Source: Micromonospora luteifusca (lineage in GTDB: Bacteria; Actinomycetota; Actinomycetes; Mycobacteriales; Micromonosporaceae). Taken from it: 64,000 nucleotides of DNA. The position numbers and the translations under genes were made by a program. Positions 8,365-16,490 of this stretch are shown here, piece after piece (the stretch's first letter is position 1; each line of letters starts with the position of its first letter). Below the pieces are notes generated by a model, which was given only the letters and a program-made list of their open reading frames with translations, searched no databases and was not told the origin of the DNA. The stretch covers positions 6,314,001 through 6,378,000 of the forward strand of contig NZ_JAFBBP010000001.1 in NCBI RefSeq assembly GCF_016907275.1. The letters run 5' to 3'.

Positions 8365-8841
8365 ATGACGTACACGGCGGAGTTCGGCGCGGTCAACGCC
8401 GTCCACCATCCGGAAGCCGCGCAGGAGCGGACGGCGATGAGGTCCGGCACGGTCGGTCGGTTCGTCGCCCCGGGCAGCGCCACCCAGGGCCGCTTCGGCC
8501 TCTTCGAATGGCGGATGCCGGCCAGGGCCGGTGGGGCCGACGCGCACTTCCACCGAACCTTCTCCGAGTCCTTCTACGTGGTGTCCGGGACGGTGCGGCT
8601 CTACGGCGGGTCGGGCTGGATCGACGGGCGGCCCGGTGACTTCCTGCACGTACCCGAGGGTGGTGTGCACGGCTTCCGCAACGACAGCGACGCCGAGGCC
8701 GTGATGCTGATCCTGTTCGCGCCGGGCATCCCGCGCGAGGCCTACTTCCGCGAGCTCGCCGAGATCGCCGCGACTGGCCGGACGCTGTCCGAAGAGGAGT
8801 GGACCGACCTGTTCGCCCGCCACGACCAGTACCGCGCCTAA
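8365..8841 (+). CDS. Cupin-domain protein
   Basis: The product has 158 residues with one cupin barrel. Motif 1 includes DAHFHRTFSESFYVVSGTV (metal-ligand H-x-H-x-E pattern around residues 56-62) and motif 2 PGDFLHVPEGGVHGF. Such small cupins bind a metal and act as dioxygenases, isomerases or ligand-binding proteins; the reaction cannot be told. The ATG at 8365 has a strong GGGGGAGG ribosome binding site. It is divergent from marR and shares its operator region, so the MarR ligand may be the cupin substrate. Confidence 0.85.
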   Translation: MTYTAEFGAVNAVHHPEAAQERTAMRSGTVGRFVAPGSATQGRFGLFEWRMPARAGGADAHFHRTFSESFYVVSGTVRLYGGSGWIDGRPGDFLHVPEGGVHGFRNDSDAEAVMLILFAPGIPREAYFRELAEIAATGRTLSEEEWTDLFARHDQYRA

Positions 8842-9184
8842 GAAGTTGGTGCCGTACATCGGATGTATGAGTGTCTGGAGCGGCGAACGCTGGCCCATCT
8901 GCGATGCTCCGCCGTGGCGGGCCGCAGGGTCGCACCGCTGACTTGCTGTCGATTCCCCCTGTCACCGGGGCCGAGGATGAGGGCTCCCACGCATCGATCG
9001 ATCATTGCCTATTCTGTGGCTCCGGAGTAACCTTCCCGAAACACATCAGATGTCTGACTGTCTCAGGGCCCAGCGCCGGCCTGCGCAGCAAGGCCCCCCG
9101 GTTGGCCATCGAGCGGATCCCCAGGTCGGGTTTCGTTGTTGTCACGCTTCGGGGTGGCCGGATCGGTCACCGTTTGGAGGATCG
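8842..9184. promoter_or_regulatory. Upstream region of the GH95 gene with two ACATC-N-GATGT palindromes
   Basis: The 343 bases hold no convincing gene. Two copies of one palindrome stand out: ACATCGGATGT at 8856-8866 and ACATCAGATGT at 9043-9053, 187 bases apart and identical except for the central base. Their flanks are also similar (tgagtgtctg and ctgactgtct). They look like paired operators of one dimeric regulator, probably controlling the secreted glycosidase downstream. The regulator gene is not in this window as far as I can tell. Confidence 0.55.
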
Positions 9185-12184
9185 ATGTCAGACCTGACCC
9201 GACGGCAAGCCCTCAAGATCGGTGCGGCCGGCGCGGGCGGTGCTCTCCTGCCCCTACCCTGGACCGCCGTGGCCCGAGCAGACTCGGTGGCGCCGCCGCA
9301 GGTGCTGGCCGCCGGGGACCTCGCGCTGTGGTACGACGAGGCCGCCGGCACCGACTGGCTACGGGCGTTGCCGATCGGCAACGGCCGGCTCGGCGCCATG
9401 GTCTTCGGCAACGTCGACACGGAACGACTCCAGCTCAATGAGGACACCGTGTGGGCCGGTGGGCCGCACGACCCCAGCAACACCAGAGGCGCGGGAGCGC
9501 TGGCGGAGATCCGGCGGCTGGTCAACGCGAACCAGTGGACCCAGGCCCAGGATCTGATCAACCAGACCATGATGGGCAACCCCGGCGGCCAGCTGGCCTA
9601 CCAGACCGTCGGCAACCTCCGGCTCGCCTTCGGTTCCGCCAGCGGAGCGTCTCAGTACAACCGGACGCTCGACCTCACCACCGCCACCGCCACGACGACG
9701 TACGTGCTGAACGGCGTTCGACACCAGCGGGAGGTGTTCGCCAGCGCACCGGACCAGGTCATCGCGATCCGGCTGACCGCCGACCGGACCGGCTCGATCA
9801 GCTTCACCGCCACCTTCGACAGCCCGCAGCGCACCACGGTGTCCAGCCCGGACGGCACCACGATCGGCCTCGACGGCGTCTCCGGAAACATGGAGGGCGT
9901 CACCGGCGCGGTCCGCTTCCTCGCCCTGGCCAACGCGACAGTCAGCGGCGGCAGCGTGTCCAGCTCCGGCGGCACCCTGCGGGTCACAAACGCCACCAGC
10001 GTGACCCTGCTGATCTCCATCGGCTCCAGCTACGTCAACTATCGCAACGTCGGCGGCGACTACCAGGGCATCGCCCGGCAGCGCCTCACCGCCGCGCGGG
10101 CCAGCAGCTACGACCAGCTGCGCAGCCGGCACGTGGCCGACTACCAGGCGTTGTTCGGCCGGGTCAGCCTCGATTTGGGCCGCACCTCCGCGGCCGACCA
10201 GACGACCGACGTCCGGATCGCCCAGCACAACAGCGTCAACGACCCACAGTTCTCGGCGCTGCTGTTCCAGTTCGGGCGGTACCTGCTGATCTCGTCCTCG
10301 CGGCCCGGCACGCAGCCGGCCAACCTTCAGGGCATCTGGAACGACTCGCTGACCCCATCCTGGGACTCGAAGTACACGATCAACGCCAACCTGCCGATGA
10401 ACTACTGGCCGGCCAACACCACAAACCTGGCCGAGTGCCACAACCCCGTCTTCGACCTGGTCAGAGACCTTGCCGTCACCGGAACGCGGACCGCCCAGGT
10501 GCAGTACGGCGCCGCCAGTGGCTGGGTCACCCACCACAACACCGACGCGTGGCGGGCCACCGCCGTGGTGGACGGCGCGTTCTGGGGCATGTGGCAGACC
10601 GGCGGCGCCTGGCTGTCCACGTTGATCTGGGACCACTACCTGTTCAACGGTGACATCGAGTTCCTGCGGACGAACTACCCGGCCATGAAGGGCGCCGCGC
10701 AGTTCTTCCTCAACACCCTGGTGACCGAACCGACCCTCGGTTACCTGGTGACCAACCCCTCGAACTCGCCGGAGCTCAGCCACCACTCGAACGCCAGCGT
10801 GTGCGCCGGCCCCACCATGGACAACCAGATCCTGCGGGACCTGTTCGACGCCTGCGCCCGCGCGAGCGAGATCCTCGACGTGGACAGCACCTTCCGGGCC
10901 CAGGTTCGCGCCACCCGGGACCGCCTCCCACCCATGAAGATCGGCTCGCGCGGCAACATCATGGAGTGGCTCTACGACTGGGTGGAGACCGAGCCCAACC
11001 ACCGGCACATCTCGCACCTGTACGGCCTGGCCCCCAGCAACCAGATCACCAAGCGCGGCACCCCACAGCTGTTCGAGGCGGCCCGGCGGACCCTGGCACT
11101 GCGCGGCGACGACGGCACGGGCTGGTCGCTGGCCTGGAAAATCAACTTCTGGGCTCGGATGGAGGAGGGCAAGCGGGCCCACGACCTGATCCGCTACCTC
11201 GCCACCACCGCCCGGCTCGCGCCCAACATGTTCGACCTGCACCCGCCCTTCCAGATCGACGGCAACTTCGGCGCCACCGCCGGCATCGCCGAGATGCTGC
11301 TGCAGAGCCACGCCGGCGAGCTGCACATCCTTCCCGCGCTGCCGCCGGCCTGGCCGAGCGGGCGGGTGACCGGCCTGCGGGGTCGGGGTGGGCACACGGT
11401 CGGCATCACGTGGGCGAGCGGTCAGGCCACCGAGGTGCTCATCCGACCGGACCGCGCCGGCACTGTCCGCCTGCGCTCCCGGATCCTCACCGGCACCGTC
11501 ACGGTGGTCGACACCGCCGACGGTACGGCGGCCCGGGTCACCCGGATCGAGTCCGACCTGATCGAGGTCACCGTGCAGGCCGGGCGCACCTACCGGGTCA
11601 CCAGCACGGGCGTCACCCTACCGACGCTGGAGCAGAGCTTCAGCAACGTCGGCATCACCAGCGACAGCAACACCAACGTCGGCAACTTCGACGGCGGCGG
11701 GGCGTCGCTCTCGGCGCAGGCCCTGGCCGCCGCCGGTGCCAGCCCAGGCGGCACGGTGAGCCGCAACGGAGTCAACTTCCGGTGGCCCAACGTCAGCTCG
11801 GGCGCCGCCGACAACGCCACCGCCTCCGGGCAGTCGATCAGCGTGACCGGCACGGGCAGGACCCTCGGCTTCCTCCTGACCGGCACCTACGGCGCCCCAT
11901 CGGGCACCGGCACGGTGGTCTACGCCGACGGCACCCGCCAGACGTTCACGCTGAGCACGCCCGACTGGTACGGCGGGCCGAGCTCCGCGGGGACAGCCGC
12001 CATCGTGTCCGCGTACCAGAACCGGCCCAACAACCAGCGGCAGAACACCGCCGCCTGCGTCTACTACGTGGGTGTCGCGTTGCAGAGCAAGGCGGTCGCC
12101 TCGGTCGTGCTGCCCAACATCAGCGCACGGCCCGCGACGAACGTGCCGACCATGCACATCTTCGCCATCGCCATCGGGGGCTGA
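9185..12184 (+). CDS. Secreted GH95 family alpha-L-fucosidase / alpha-L-galactosidase
   Basis: The protein has 999 residues. A Tat-type signal (RRQALKIGAAGAGGALL) is followed by the GH95 N-terminal super-sandwich (ALPIGNGRLGAMVFG, LQLNEDTVWAGGP). The alpha6/alpha6 catalytic barrel carries INANLPMNYWPANTTNL, TDAWR, the SPEL segment, and FQIDGNFGATAGIAEML with the base-activating Asp. GH95 enzymes invert and release L-fucose or L-galactose from plant glycans. The last 190 residues form an added beta-sandwich domain of unknown role, probably carbohydrate binding. GGAGG lies before the ATG at 9185. A hairpin follows at 12218-12242. Confidence 0.93.
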   Translation: MSDLTRRQALKIGAAGAGGALLPLPWTAVARADSVAPPQVLAAGDLALWYDEAAGTDWLRALPIGNGRLGAMVFGNVDTERLQLNEDTVWAGGPHDPSNTRGAGALAEIRRLVNANQWTQAQDLINQTMMGNPGGQLAYQTVGNLRLAFGSASGASQYNRTLDLTTATATTTYVLNGVRHQREVFASAPDQVIAIRLTADRTGSISFTATFDSPQRTTVSSPDGTTIGLDGVSGNMEGVTGAVRFLALANATVSGGSVSSSGGTLRVTNATSVTLLISIGSSYVNYRNVGGDYQGIARQRLTAARASSYDQLRSRHVADYQALFGRVSLDLGRTSAADQTTDVRIAQHNSVNDPQFSALLFQFGRYLLISSSRPGTQPANLQGIWNDSLTPSWDSKYTINANLPMNYWPANTTNLAECHNPVFDLVRDLAVTGTRTAQVQYGAASGWVTHHNTDAWRATAVVDGAFWGMWQTGGAWLSTLIWDHYLFNGDIEFLRTNYPAMKGAAQFFLNTLVTEPTLGYLVTNPSNSPELSHHSNASVCAGPTMDNQILRDLFDACARASEILDVDSTFRAQVRATRDRLPPMKIGSRGNIMEWLYDWVETEPNHRHISHLYGLAPSNQITKRGTPQLFEAARRTLALRGDDGTGWSLAWKINFWARMEEGKRAHDLIRYLATTARLAPNMFDLHPPFQIDGNFGATAGIAEMLLQSHAGELHILPALPPAWPSGRVTGLRGRGGHTVGITWASGQATEVLIRPDRAGTVRLRSRILTGTVTVVDTADGTAARVTRIESDLIEVTVQAGRTYRVTSTGVTLPTLEQSFSNVGITSDSNTNVGNFDGGGASLSAQALAAAGASPGGTVSRNGVNFRWPNVSSGAADNATASGQSISVTGTGRTLGFLLTGTYGAPSGTGTVVYADGTRQTFTLSTPDWYGGPSSAGTAAIVSAYQNRPNNQRQNTAACVYYVGVALQSKAVASVVLPNISARPATNVPTMHIFAIAIGG

Positions 12185-12217
12185 CGGCAACGGATCCCGC
12201 TCGGGGGAGCGTGACCG

Positions 12218-12242
12218 GGCCCGTCCCAACCGGGGACGGGCC
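12218..12242 (+). terminator. Terminator hairpin after the GH95 gene
   Basis: GGCCCGTCCC at 12218-12227 pairs perfectly with GGGACGGGCC at 12233-12242 around a five-base loop. It lies between two convergent genes and may serve both. Confidence 0.65.
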
Positions 12243-12257
12243 AGGTCGCGTGCCGGC

Positions 12258-13157
12258 TCAGGCTCGTGGCGGGTCGGCAATGATGCGCGCGAGAGTGCAC
12301 CGGCCCATCAGACTCATGGCGGCGTTGGTCTGGTGGTAATACCAAACCACCCCCATTGCCTGCTGGAAGGCCCACGCTCTGCCGCGCTCCCATTCGAGAT
12401 CGTCGCAGCCGAGTTGCTGCCGAAATGCCTGACGTGGTTCGCGTTCCAGCAGGTGCCAGGCACTGACGAGGTCAAGGGCAGGGTCGGCAGGCCCCAGTCC
12501 GCCCACGTCGAGTACCCCGGCCAGCCGCCCGCCGGAGACGAGGACGTTTCCCGGAATGAGATCACCATGGTTCATCCTGTCCGGGGCTTCGCCCCGCGGC
12601 AGTTCCCTCATGACCTCCCAGACCCGGCGGAGCAGCGGGACGTCCAGCAGCGTCTCGCTGCGCCCGAAGCAGGTCTCCATCCACCCGTCGTGCGCTGGTA
12701 GCTCGCCACCGCGACCCTGGCCTGTGAACGTGCGTCCCCGTGTGTTGATGGCTCGCACGCCACTGACGAACTCGGCCAGATCGTGCGCGAACGCGACGGA
12801 GTCGCCCGGGTCGTCATCGGTGGCTACGACACCGGGTACCCACGTCTGTACCGACCACGGAAGCGGATAGCCGGCGCCGGGTTCACCGATGGCGGCCGGC
12901 TCGGGGGTGGGAAATCGCGTACGACCCATCAGTTCTCGGGCCGCTTCCGCTTCGCGTTCCAGCCAGCCCCGCACCGCGTCGACCTCACCCGGCTGAAGGG
13001 GGAACCGGGCCGTGAACCGTTCCCCGATACGGAAGATGGCGTTGACCGTTCCCCGCGAAGCGACGCGCCTGAGAGGCAGGCTTCGCCACTCGGGGAACTG
13101 CGCGGCCACCAGCTCACGCACCGCGTTGAGTGAGACTGTGAGCTGGCCATCGTGCAT
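12258..13157 (-). CDS. Aminoglycoside-phosphotransferase-fold kinase (APH family)
   Basis: The protein has 299 residues. The Brenner motif MNHGDLIPGNVLV carries the catalytic Asp, and GVLDVGGLGPADPALDL is the metal-binding DxG-like motif (DVGG here). Family members phosphorylate aminoglycosides, macrolides or small metabolites with ATP or GTP; this one may be a metabolic kinase rather than a resistance enzyme. The ATG at 13157 (MHDGQLTVSLNAV) matches the usual family start; an upstream ATG at 13211 would add a low-complexity leader. It lies downstream of the MFS gene on the same strand, possibly in one transcript with SDR and MFS. Confidence 0.88.
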   Translation of the reverse strand: MHDGQLTVSLNAVRELVAAQFPEWRSLPLRRVASRGTVNAIFRIGERFTARFPLQPGEVDAVRGWLEREAEAARELMGRTRFPTPEPAAIGEPGAGYPLPWSVQTWVPGVVATDDDPGDSVAFAHDLAEFVSGVRAINTRGRTFTGQGRGGELPAHDGWMETCFGRSETLLDVPLLRRVWEVMRELPRGEAPDRMNHGDLIPGNVLVSGGRLAGVLDVGGLGPADPALDLVSAWHLLEREPRQAFRQQLGCDDLEWERGRAWAFQQAMGVVWYYHQTNAAMSLMGRCTLARIIADPPRA

Positions 13158-13217
13158 CGGCACATCCGGCGATGGAGATGGGCGGTGGGCAGAGGCTGGC
13201 ACGACAATCATCCTTGA

Positions 13218-14417
13218 TCAGGTGTTCTGGGCGGCGACTGTGGTTCGAGGGTGGCCGGTGGTAGGGCTTGACGCCAGGTGGCGGGCAAGAGCGATCGCGG
13301 CGAGGAGCGCCAGGACCGCGCATACGCCCAGCCACCCGAAGTGGGCGTAGGCGCGGGCTCCGAGCCAGGAGCCGAGGCTGCCGCCGAGGTAGGCACAGGT
13401 CATGTAGGCGGTGTTGAGCCGGCTCCGGGCTTCGGGCCGCAGGGCGTAGATGCGTACCTGGTTGGCGACCATGCCGGACTGCATCCCGACGTCGAGCAGC
13501 AACGTGCCGAGCGTCAGTGCCGCGAGGCCTCCCGCCCCGCCGAGACTGGCGAACGCGAGAACGACGGCCGAGGCGATGACCCCGAGCAGGCAGGCCAGAT
13601 TCACCGCGTCGCTGCCCCTACGGTCCACCTGCCGTCCGGCGACCGGGGTGCACAGCATTGTCGCCGCGTTGACAAGTGCGAGCGTTCCGACCGCCGGTGC
13701 GCCCAAGTCGTATGTGGGGCCGGTGAGCAGCAGCGCGACGGCGGTCCAGACCGCGGAGAAACCGGCGAAAACCGTCGCCTGGTAGAAGCAGGAGCGGCGC
13801 AGGTCGGCCTCCGTGCGCAGCAGTCGCAGCGACTCGGCCAGCAGCGCAGGGTATCGGTGTCCGGACGGCGGTCGTGTTGTCGGCAGTACGCGGGCCATAA
13901 CCACGGCGATGAACAGCACGGACGCCGCCGCCGTCAGGTAGGGGGCCCGCCATCCGAACCAGTCGCCGATGGTGCCCGCGACGGTGCGGGACAGCAGCAT
14001 GCCAGCGATGGAGCCGCTTAGCAGGGTGCCGCTGACCACGCCGCGCTGGTCGTCGGCAACGAGTCCGGCTGCCATGGGGCCGATGATCGGCGCGACAACC
14101 GTCGTGACCCCGACGAGGGCGCTCGCGCCGACGAACGGCGGCAACGCGGGTGCGGCGCTCGCGGCGAGCAGCCCCAGCCCGCTGAGGCCGAGCAGGGTGA
14201 CGATCAGCGGGCGGTGCGGGAGCCGGTCGCCGAGCGGCACCAACAAAAAGATCCCGGCGGCATAGCCGAACTGCACCGCGGTCACCACCAGGGCGGCCGA
14301 GTCAGCGCTGACGTGCAGGCTGGCGGCGACCAGCGGGCTGATCGTCTGGGGGAAGTAGATGTTTCCGACGGCGACCCCGCAGGTGAGGGCGAGGAGCACC
14401 AGCAGCCTGCGACTCAT
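13218..14417 (-). CDS. MFS efflux transporter (DHA1-like)
   Basis: The protein has 399 residues and 12 predicted membrane helices. It starts with a helix (LLVLLALTCGVAVGNIYFPQ) and carries the MFS loop 2-3 signature as LGDRLPHRPLIV at about residue 60. It resembles arabinose/chloramphenicol-type exporters (YnfM/AraJ-like). It follows the SDR gene after 33 bases on the same strand and precedes the phosphotransferase gene. The cargo is unknown. Confidence 0.88.
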   Translation of the reverse strand: MSRRLLVLLALTCGVAVGNIYFPQTISPLVAASLHVSADSAALVVTAVQFGYAAGIFLLVPLGDRLPHRPLIVTLLGLSGLGLLAASAAPALPPFVGASALVGVTTVVAPIIGPMAAGLVADDQRGVVSGTLLSGSIAGMLLSRTVAGTIGDWFGWRAPYLTAAASVLFIAVVMARVLPTTRPPSGHRYPALLAESLRLLRTEADLRRSCFYQATVFAGFSAVWTAVALLLTGPTYDLGAPAVGTLALVNAATMLCTPVAGRQVDRRGSDAVNLACLLGVIASAVVLAFASLGGAGGLAALTLGTLLLDVGMQSGMVANQVRIYALRPEARSRLNTAYMTCAYLGGSLGSWLGARAYAHFGWLGVCAVLALLAAIALARHLASSPTTGHPRTTVAAQNT

Positions 14418-14450
14418 GTGCGAACCGCCTGTGCGAAAGCGCCGATCACG

Positions 14451-15233
14451 TCAGTCCACCGGCCCGCCGGCGACATAGATGACCTGGCCGGAGACGAACC
14501 CGGCTTCGGGGCTGACCAGGTACGACGCGGTGTGCGCGATGTCCTCGGGCTGGCCGACCCGGCGCACCGGGATGGTCTGCGCCACGATCCGCTGGTGCTC
14601 CTCGAAGCTGCGGCCCCGCCGCTGGGCCCCGACCCTGGTCATGTCACTGACCACGAAGCCTGGCCCGATGGCGTTCGCCGTCACGCCGTGCTGCCCGAGC
14701 CGCAGCGCGAGCGATTTGGTGAAGCCGATCAGACCGGCCTTCGCGGCGGCGTAGTCAACGCGGCCGGAATCGCCGAGCGCGGAAATACTCGACATGTTGA
14801 CGATCCGTCCCCAGCCGGCCGCCAGCATGTAGGGGGTCACGGCCCGGGTGAGGAAGAACGCTCCGCGCAGGCTGACCCCGGTGACCGCGTCCCACTGCTG
14901 GGTGCTCGTCTCCTCGACGCCGGCGTTGGGGCCGCCGATGCCGGCGTTGTTGATCAGCACCGTCGGTGCTCCCAACTCGGCCGCGATCCGAGCGACAGCG
15001 GCGGTCACGGCCGACTCGTCGTTGACGTCGGCGGCGAACGCCGCCGCTGTTCCGCCGTCGCGGGTGATGGCATCCACGGTGCCGGCGCAGTCTTCCTCGA
15101 CCAGGTCGACCACGGCGACCGCGAGGCCATCGCGTGCCAAACGCCTGGCCACCCCGGCGCCGATGCCGCGTGCCGCGCCCGTGACGATCGCCGTGCGCCG
15201 AATGGCGTGGTTTGTCATGTTGATCTGTGTCAT
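14451..15233 (-). CDS. Short-chain dehydrogenase/reductase (FabG-like SDR)
   Basis: The protein has 260 residues with all classical SDR marks: TGAARGIG at about 19-26 for NAD(P) binding, NNAG at 95-98, catalytic S149, Y161 and K165 (YAAAK), and a C-terminal SGQVIYVAGG. The proline-rich PGFVVSDM segment is also standard. It reduces or oxidises a carbonyl/alcohol of unknown identity. It is first in a minus-strand run SDR-MFS-phosphotransferase and is divergent from a DUF5937/ArsR regulator 57 bases away, which probably controls it. Confidence 0.93.
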   Translation of the reverse strand: MTQINMTNHAIRRTAIVTGAARGIGAGVARRLARDGLAVAVVDLVEEDCAGTVDAITRDGGTAAAFAADVNDESAVTAAVARIAAELGAPTVLINNAGIGGPNAGVEETSTQQWDAVTGVSLRGAFFLTRAVTPYMLAAGWGRIVNMSSISALGDSGRVDYAAAKAGLIGFTKSLALRLGQHGVTANAIGPGFVVSDMTRVGAQRRGRSFEEHQRIVAQTIPVRRVGQPEDIAHTASYLVSPEAGFVSGQVIYVAGGPVD

Positions 15234-15253
15234 GCCGGATAGTCCACGGCACG

Positions 15254-15270
15254 TTGGCGGCGATCGCCAA
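15254..15270. promoter_or_regulatory. Candidate operator between SDR gene and DUF5937/ArsR gene
   Basis: TTGGCG at 15254-15259 and CGCCAA at 15265-15270 form an inverted repeat with a five-base centre (GCGAT). It lies midway in the 57-base divergent spacer, as expected for a site controlling both genes. Confidence 0.5.
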
Positions 15271-15290
15271 GCGATGTAGCGTCCAGCTTA

Positions 15291-16280
15291 ATGATCAGCT
15301 TCGTGCTCAGCGTCGAGGACCTCGCGGACACCCGCTTCGCGATCTCACCGATCTACCAGACCGTGCTCAGCCTGCGGGTGTTGCGCGAGCCCGGCTTGTA
15401 CGCGCTGCACCTGCCGTGGCGCAGGTCGGTTCTCGGCAGACTCGACGCGCCCGGTGCCGACCTGCTGATGTCCCTGGTCGGGCCAGACCGCGCCGTTGCG
15501 GATTTCCTGACGCCCCGGCCGACGGAGTTCGTCGTGACCTTCGAAGAAGAGTTGGCCGCCGTACGCCGGACGCCTCCGGATGTCGTTCGCCGCGACGTGT
15601 TGGCCGTGTACGTACGTGGCCGGCTTCCGGACAACTTGCAGGAGATCACCGCGGACGACGATGCTCCTGTCCTCGCACTCCGCGATGCCGTCTGCGACCA
15701 CCTGCAGCGTTACTGGGAGATCGCGATCAAGCCGACCTGGCCGCAGATGCGACTCGTCCTGGAAGCAGACATGACCTACCGCGCCCGACAACTGGCCGTT
15801 GGAGGCGCGCGCCTGCTCTTCGCCGACATGCACCCGAATCTGCGCTGGCAGGACGGCGTCCTGCACATCGACAAGATGATCGGCAGGCACCATGTCGCGG
15901 CAGCCGGCCGAGGACTTCTGCTGGTGCCGTCCGTGTTCTCCTACAAGCCCGCCCCGCCAGTCAGCCCGCAGGAACCGCCAGTGCTGGCATACCCCTGCCG
16001 TGGAGTAGCAACGCTCTGGGCGCCGACACCGACCGCCGACGCGACCGCCGTCACATCGCTTCTCGGCGCGCCCAGAGCGCGACTGCTCCACCTCCTTGCC
16101 GAACCGCTGCCGACCGTGGAGATCGCCCGCCGGCTCACCGTCACACCCAGCGCCGTGTCACAACACCTCAAGGTCCTCCACGCGACGGGACTGATCACTC
16201 GCGCCCGCGACGGACGGCACGTGCTGTACCGACGCAGCCCTCTTGGTGACCAGGTGGTCGGCCAGTCGGCGGAGCAGTGA
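15291..16280 (+). CDS. ArsR-type winged-helix regulator with N-terminal DUF5937 domain
   Basis: The protein has 329 residues. The first 240 or so match the DUF5937 architecture found fused to ArsR domains in actinobacteria (SVEDLADTRFAISP at the start; FADMHPNLRWQDGVLHID in the middle). The last 80 form an ArsR winged helix (GAPRARLLHLLAEPLPTVEI, VTPSAVSQHLKVLHATGLI, GRHVLYRRSPLG). No metal-binding Cys cluster is visible, so metal sensing is unlikely. The ATG at 15291 lacks a ribosome binding site and may be leaderless. Divergence from the SDR-MFS genes suggests it controls them. Confidence 0.87.
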   Translation: MISFVLSVEDLADTRFAISPIYQTVLSLRVLREPGLYALHLPWRRSVLGRLDAPGADLLMSLVGPDRAVADFLTPRPTEFVVTFEEELAAVRRTPPDVVRRDVLAVYVRGRLPDNLQEITADDDAPVLALRDAVCDHLQRYWEIAIKPTWPQMRLVLEADMTYRARQLAVGGARLLFADMHPNLRWQDGVLHIDKMIGRHHVAAAGRGLLLVPSVFSYKPAPPVSPQEPPVLAYPCRGVATLWAPTPTADATAVTSLLGAPRARLLHLLAEPLPTVEIARRLTVTPSAVSQHLKVLHATGLITRARDGRHVLYRRSPLGDQVVGQSAEQ

Positions 16281-16301
16281 TCCCAGGTGCGCGCAGCCAG
16301 C

Positions 16302-16490
16302 GGCCGGCGGTGACTGTCGGTCACCTCCGTGGGCGAGGATGCGGTAGTGAGCGGTATACCTCAGAGTCATATTCATACCTCTGAGGTATACCGCTCAACA
16401 GCACATCGACATGGCGGGCAGCCGAAGCGGATGGCGAGCGCTTTTCGCTGCGACCCCAGCCCCGTCTTGAGTTAGGACTTATTCGTCTAG
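16302..16490 (+). repeat. Dispersed 189-bp intergenic repeat, copy A, with 19-bp-stem palindrome
   Basis: About 189 bases here match 55531-55722 at roughly 90 percent. The core is a perfect 19-base inverted repeat (arms 16348-16366 and 16379-16397, loop of 12) of which the arms read TGAGCGGTATACCTCAGAG and its complement. Inside lies a second palindrome, ATACCTC-T-GAGGTAT. After the core both copies keep a 20-codon stretch beginning ATG or GTG (16411-16470 here) and ending at the same TGA, then GTTAGGA and CGTCTAG. The last bases overlap the stop codon of the GH67 gene. No terminal inverted repeats or target duplications are seen. Confidence 0.75.

Noticed and set aside
9493..9501. GGGAGCGCT in the GH95 gene as a second CebR site
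   Set aside because: It lies within coding sequence and the right half (CCCA) is missing; likely chance in GC-rich DNA.
9359..11395. 678-codon antisense frame opposite the GH95 gene
   Set aside because: No recognisable domain, and the sense frame has a signal peptide, ribosome binding site and GH95 motifs.
16411..16470. 20-codon frame (ATG in copy A, GTG in copy B) inside the duplicated repeat, as a small protein gene
   Set aside because: Same stop and length in both copies, but no ribosome binding site. Most base changes between copies alter the amino acid, so there is no sign of protein-level selection.
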